From positions 13,103,584-13,167,583 of the forward strand of contig NC_058139.1 in the NCBI RefSeq assembly GCF_011075055.1: a stretch of DNA of 64,000 bases. Reading direction: 5' to 3'. Below the pieces are notes generated by a model. It was not told the origin of the DNA, did not search any database, and was given only the letters and a program-made list of their open reading frames with translations. Positions 62,101-64,000 of this stretch are shown piece after piece (position 1 is the first letter of the stretch; every line of letters begins with the position of its first letter). The translations under genes were made by a program, and so were the position numbers. This stretch comes from Mangifera indica (Eukaryota; Streptophyta; Magnoliopsida; Sapindales; Anacardiaceae).

Positions 62101-63375
62101 TGCTAATTGTTCATCTAGGAAAACTACAGAAACTTCATTCTCGCCTGCAAAAAAAAAGGCCAGAAATTAAAAAGTCTTCACCACGTTCCTTTGTAGACAA
62201 AGCCTAACACAAGAAATGAATAATAAATGTTGAAAGGTCAAGTACCTGGAAGTTGAATGTCAACTTTGTTTGAACCAAGATTAACCTTACTGTTAAAGGC
62301 ATCACTTAACCATGTACCATCAAGGTCAACTGAGAGCTTGGGATCTACATCAAGAAGAAACTCATTATCCACTATAAAATTGGTTTTACAAAAAAGAAAT
62401 CTTTAAGAAGCATTCTGTAAGCCAATGCATTACCAACAACTCCTCTAACTTCCAGCATTAAAACAGCACGTGGTCTATTAAATGGATTAGGCACAAGAAC
62501 TTCATTCAACTGCAAAATAATAAAAATAAAAATAAGTCCTTTCAGCAAGCCTCCACCACAGAAGACAAACAAGAGAGAAGAGCATCAAATTTTAACAACC
62601 TTAGATGAACCATCCGCTGTAAGCGTAGCAGGAGGCGCAAAACCAAGCAAGACTGAAATGGCAGCTCCAACTTCCGATGGCAATATTGAATGAGACTGGA
62701 ACAACAAACATCAAACATATTCAAAACTTGAAGTGAGAACAACACTTCTTTATATCCAATAACAGCACACAGAACATGATATTCATTCCAGCATCACAAA
62801 AAATACTTAAAAAAAAACAAATTAAATTACCAATCACAAATCTAACTATGAAATCAACAGAAAAAATACCGGAGGAACAATTTCTTAATACCAAATTTAT
62901 CAGAAAAAAATAGATCTAAGAAACATTCTCGAGCGAAATATTACGAACAGATTTTAAAATATAATTGTATCAAAATAATGTTATCGAACTTAAAATGTTA
63001 AGAAAATGATCGAATTTAAACTTTAACTTTAACTAACCAACAGTTTATACAGCAAGAGAACCAAATCTCAATTAATCGTGTCAACAGAGAATAAAGTAAA
63101 AAGCATAATTTCGTAAAATGGTTGGATAGAATCGTAATTACCCGAACGACATTGTTTTGAGAGGAAGTACGAAGATATTGATGCTGTGGACTATCAATGA
63201 AGAAAACAGGACTAATATCTTCGGCCTAGATCAAAATTAACCAGATCAAACAATTGAATCGCGAGAAAAAAAAAGTTACAAAGAATTGAGAGAGAGTGGA
63301 AGAGCATACCTTATATTGGGAGAAGAGAAAAGAGGAGACTATGAAAAGAAAGAAGGTGAGAACTCGAAAATCCAT
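59127..63375 (-). CDS. Plant type I membrane protein of unknown function (probably DUF7794 family)
   Basis: Exons on minus: 63375-63310, 63225-63142, 62695-62600, 62509-62434, 62344-62246, 62144-62071, 61976-61869, 61745-61587, 60488-60383, 59776-59571, 59195-59127. All phases agree and give 380 residues. The N-terminus (MDFRVLTFFLFIVSSFLFSQ) is a signal peptide. A long luminal or extracellular part follows, with AEDISPVFFIDSP, LNEVLVPNPFNRPRAVLMLEVRG and SWLGGSYIADASELL. A single membrane helix (about residues 343-364) precedes a short tail ending YSNVKLD. One N-glycosylation sequon (N-A-T) is near residue 329. It resembles a conserved plant family without known function; the DUF7794 name is from memory. 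No catalytic motif is seen. An in-frame ATG 14 codons upstream (63417) exists, but the later one gives a cleaner signal peptide. Intron 8 contains repeat sequence. Confidence 0.88.
60790..61125. repeat. Repeat block in intron 8 with CGTATCGTGTATCG motifs
   Basis: CGTATCGTGTATCG occurs near both ends (about 60798 and 61095), with related ATCATATCGCATCATATAATAC and ATCATATCATATAATAC phrases inside. The motif is close to self-complementary, so direct and inverted readings cannot be separated by eye. It may be an inserted MITE; no target duplication was found. Confidence 0.45.
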
Positions 63376-63594
63376 TAGAGAGGGAAGAGTCTGAGTCAGA
63401 TATGTGGGAAAGGACATGTATTTTGTATGTTCAGGTTATGGGAGTGACGGGGCCCGGGTTGGGTCGTAAATGGAGCCCATTATTTTGGGCCTACCCAAAA
63501 AAGAAATTACCCGATGTTCCAAGGCTTCGAAGCAGAATAAAATTTGGTTTTTTAAACTTCACGATTGAATTTGCTGGTATTTCACAAAAATACT

Positions 63595-64000
63595 TAGGTG
63601 TGTCTATAATCTGCTTTAAAATATAAAATTGGATCGACTTATTATCGTTTAGTTTAGTTTAATTTAGTTTAATTATAAAATAATTTAATTTGAATTAATA
63701 AATTTTAAAAAACAGTTTTAAATTGCATTTTGGACGATTTTTAAACCGATCAAAATCACAAATCGTATTTTTTTAATAAACAATTAGATGTATGGATTAT
63801 TTTTTTCATATTTATTTTTTATTTTCTTTACATATATATTTTATATACATTTCATATTTATATTATATATTTATATTATATTCTATACAATTATAATTTT
63901 ATTAATTTTATTAAATAAGATATATTTAAATGTGAATAATTTTAATAAGTTTAAACCGTAATCTAAATCTCATCAAACTATATCTTTTCAATTTGGTTTG
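63595..64000. mobile_element. Partial second copy of the GTGTGCAT hAT-like family, cut by the window end
   Basis: It starts TAGGTGTGTCTATAATC, close to the left end of the element at 53118. Near the window edge it carries AATAAGTTTAAACCGTAATC and CAATTTGGTTTG, matching 53916-53965 of that element. The right end is outside the window. Confidence 0.65.

Overview
The window is nuclear DNA from a flowering plant, most likely a eudicot. Spliced genes with plant-type introns sit in AT-rich DNA full of Ty3 and copia retroelements, hAT and Mutator-like DNA elements and their nested remains. I could not place the species. No bacterial-style operon, CRISPR array or phage is present.

Three host genes can be reconstructed exon by exon with consistent splice phases. 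(1) A plus-strand GH116 / GBA2-type glucosylceramidase gene (6721-17183, 17 exons, 928 residues if the interruption is ignored). Its largest coding exon is split by an 896-bp LTR-derived insertion that puts a stop codon in frame. (2) A minus-strand gene (30375-25014, 7 exons, 383 residues) matching pTAC5, a plastid nucleoid-associated protein with a peptidoglycan-binding-like segment and a DnaJ-type zinc finger. (3) A minus-strand gene (63375-59127, 11 exons, 380 residues) for a plant type I membrane protein of unknown function, tentatively the DUF7794 family. The three genes are unrelated and form no pathway.

Layout. 1-4184: 3' end of a degraded Ty3/gypsy element and its 2.1-kb LTR. 4185-6539: gene-free. 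6540-17183: GBA2-type gene. 17184-25013: AT-rich spacer with a MULE-like element (19443-20324), a hAT-like element (22267-23164) nested in a palindromic element, and many AT tracts. 25014-30375: pTAC5 gene, whose large fifth intron holds a transposon-like block with a piece of a polyamine/amino-acid transporter gene. 30376-33850: spacer with an orphan coding-like stretch and a decayed tRNA-Asp copy. 33850-54560: two copies of a dead F-box/LRR locus, separated and interrupted by a solo LTR, a 5' LTR with primer-binding site, copia remains and several hAT-like elements. 54600-56540: copia gag/pol remains on the minus strand. 59127-63375: the type I membrane protein gene. 63595-64000: start of another hAT-like element running off the window.

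I found no wholly new biochemical system. The most unusual object is the insertion in the GBA2-type gene. Both of its outer ends are the start (U3 end) of the same LTR in opposite orientation, it contains a 340-bp hairpin, and it is flanked by a clean 5-bp target-site duplication. This suggests that a snap-back cDNA was integrated through two U3 ends.
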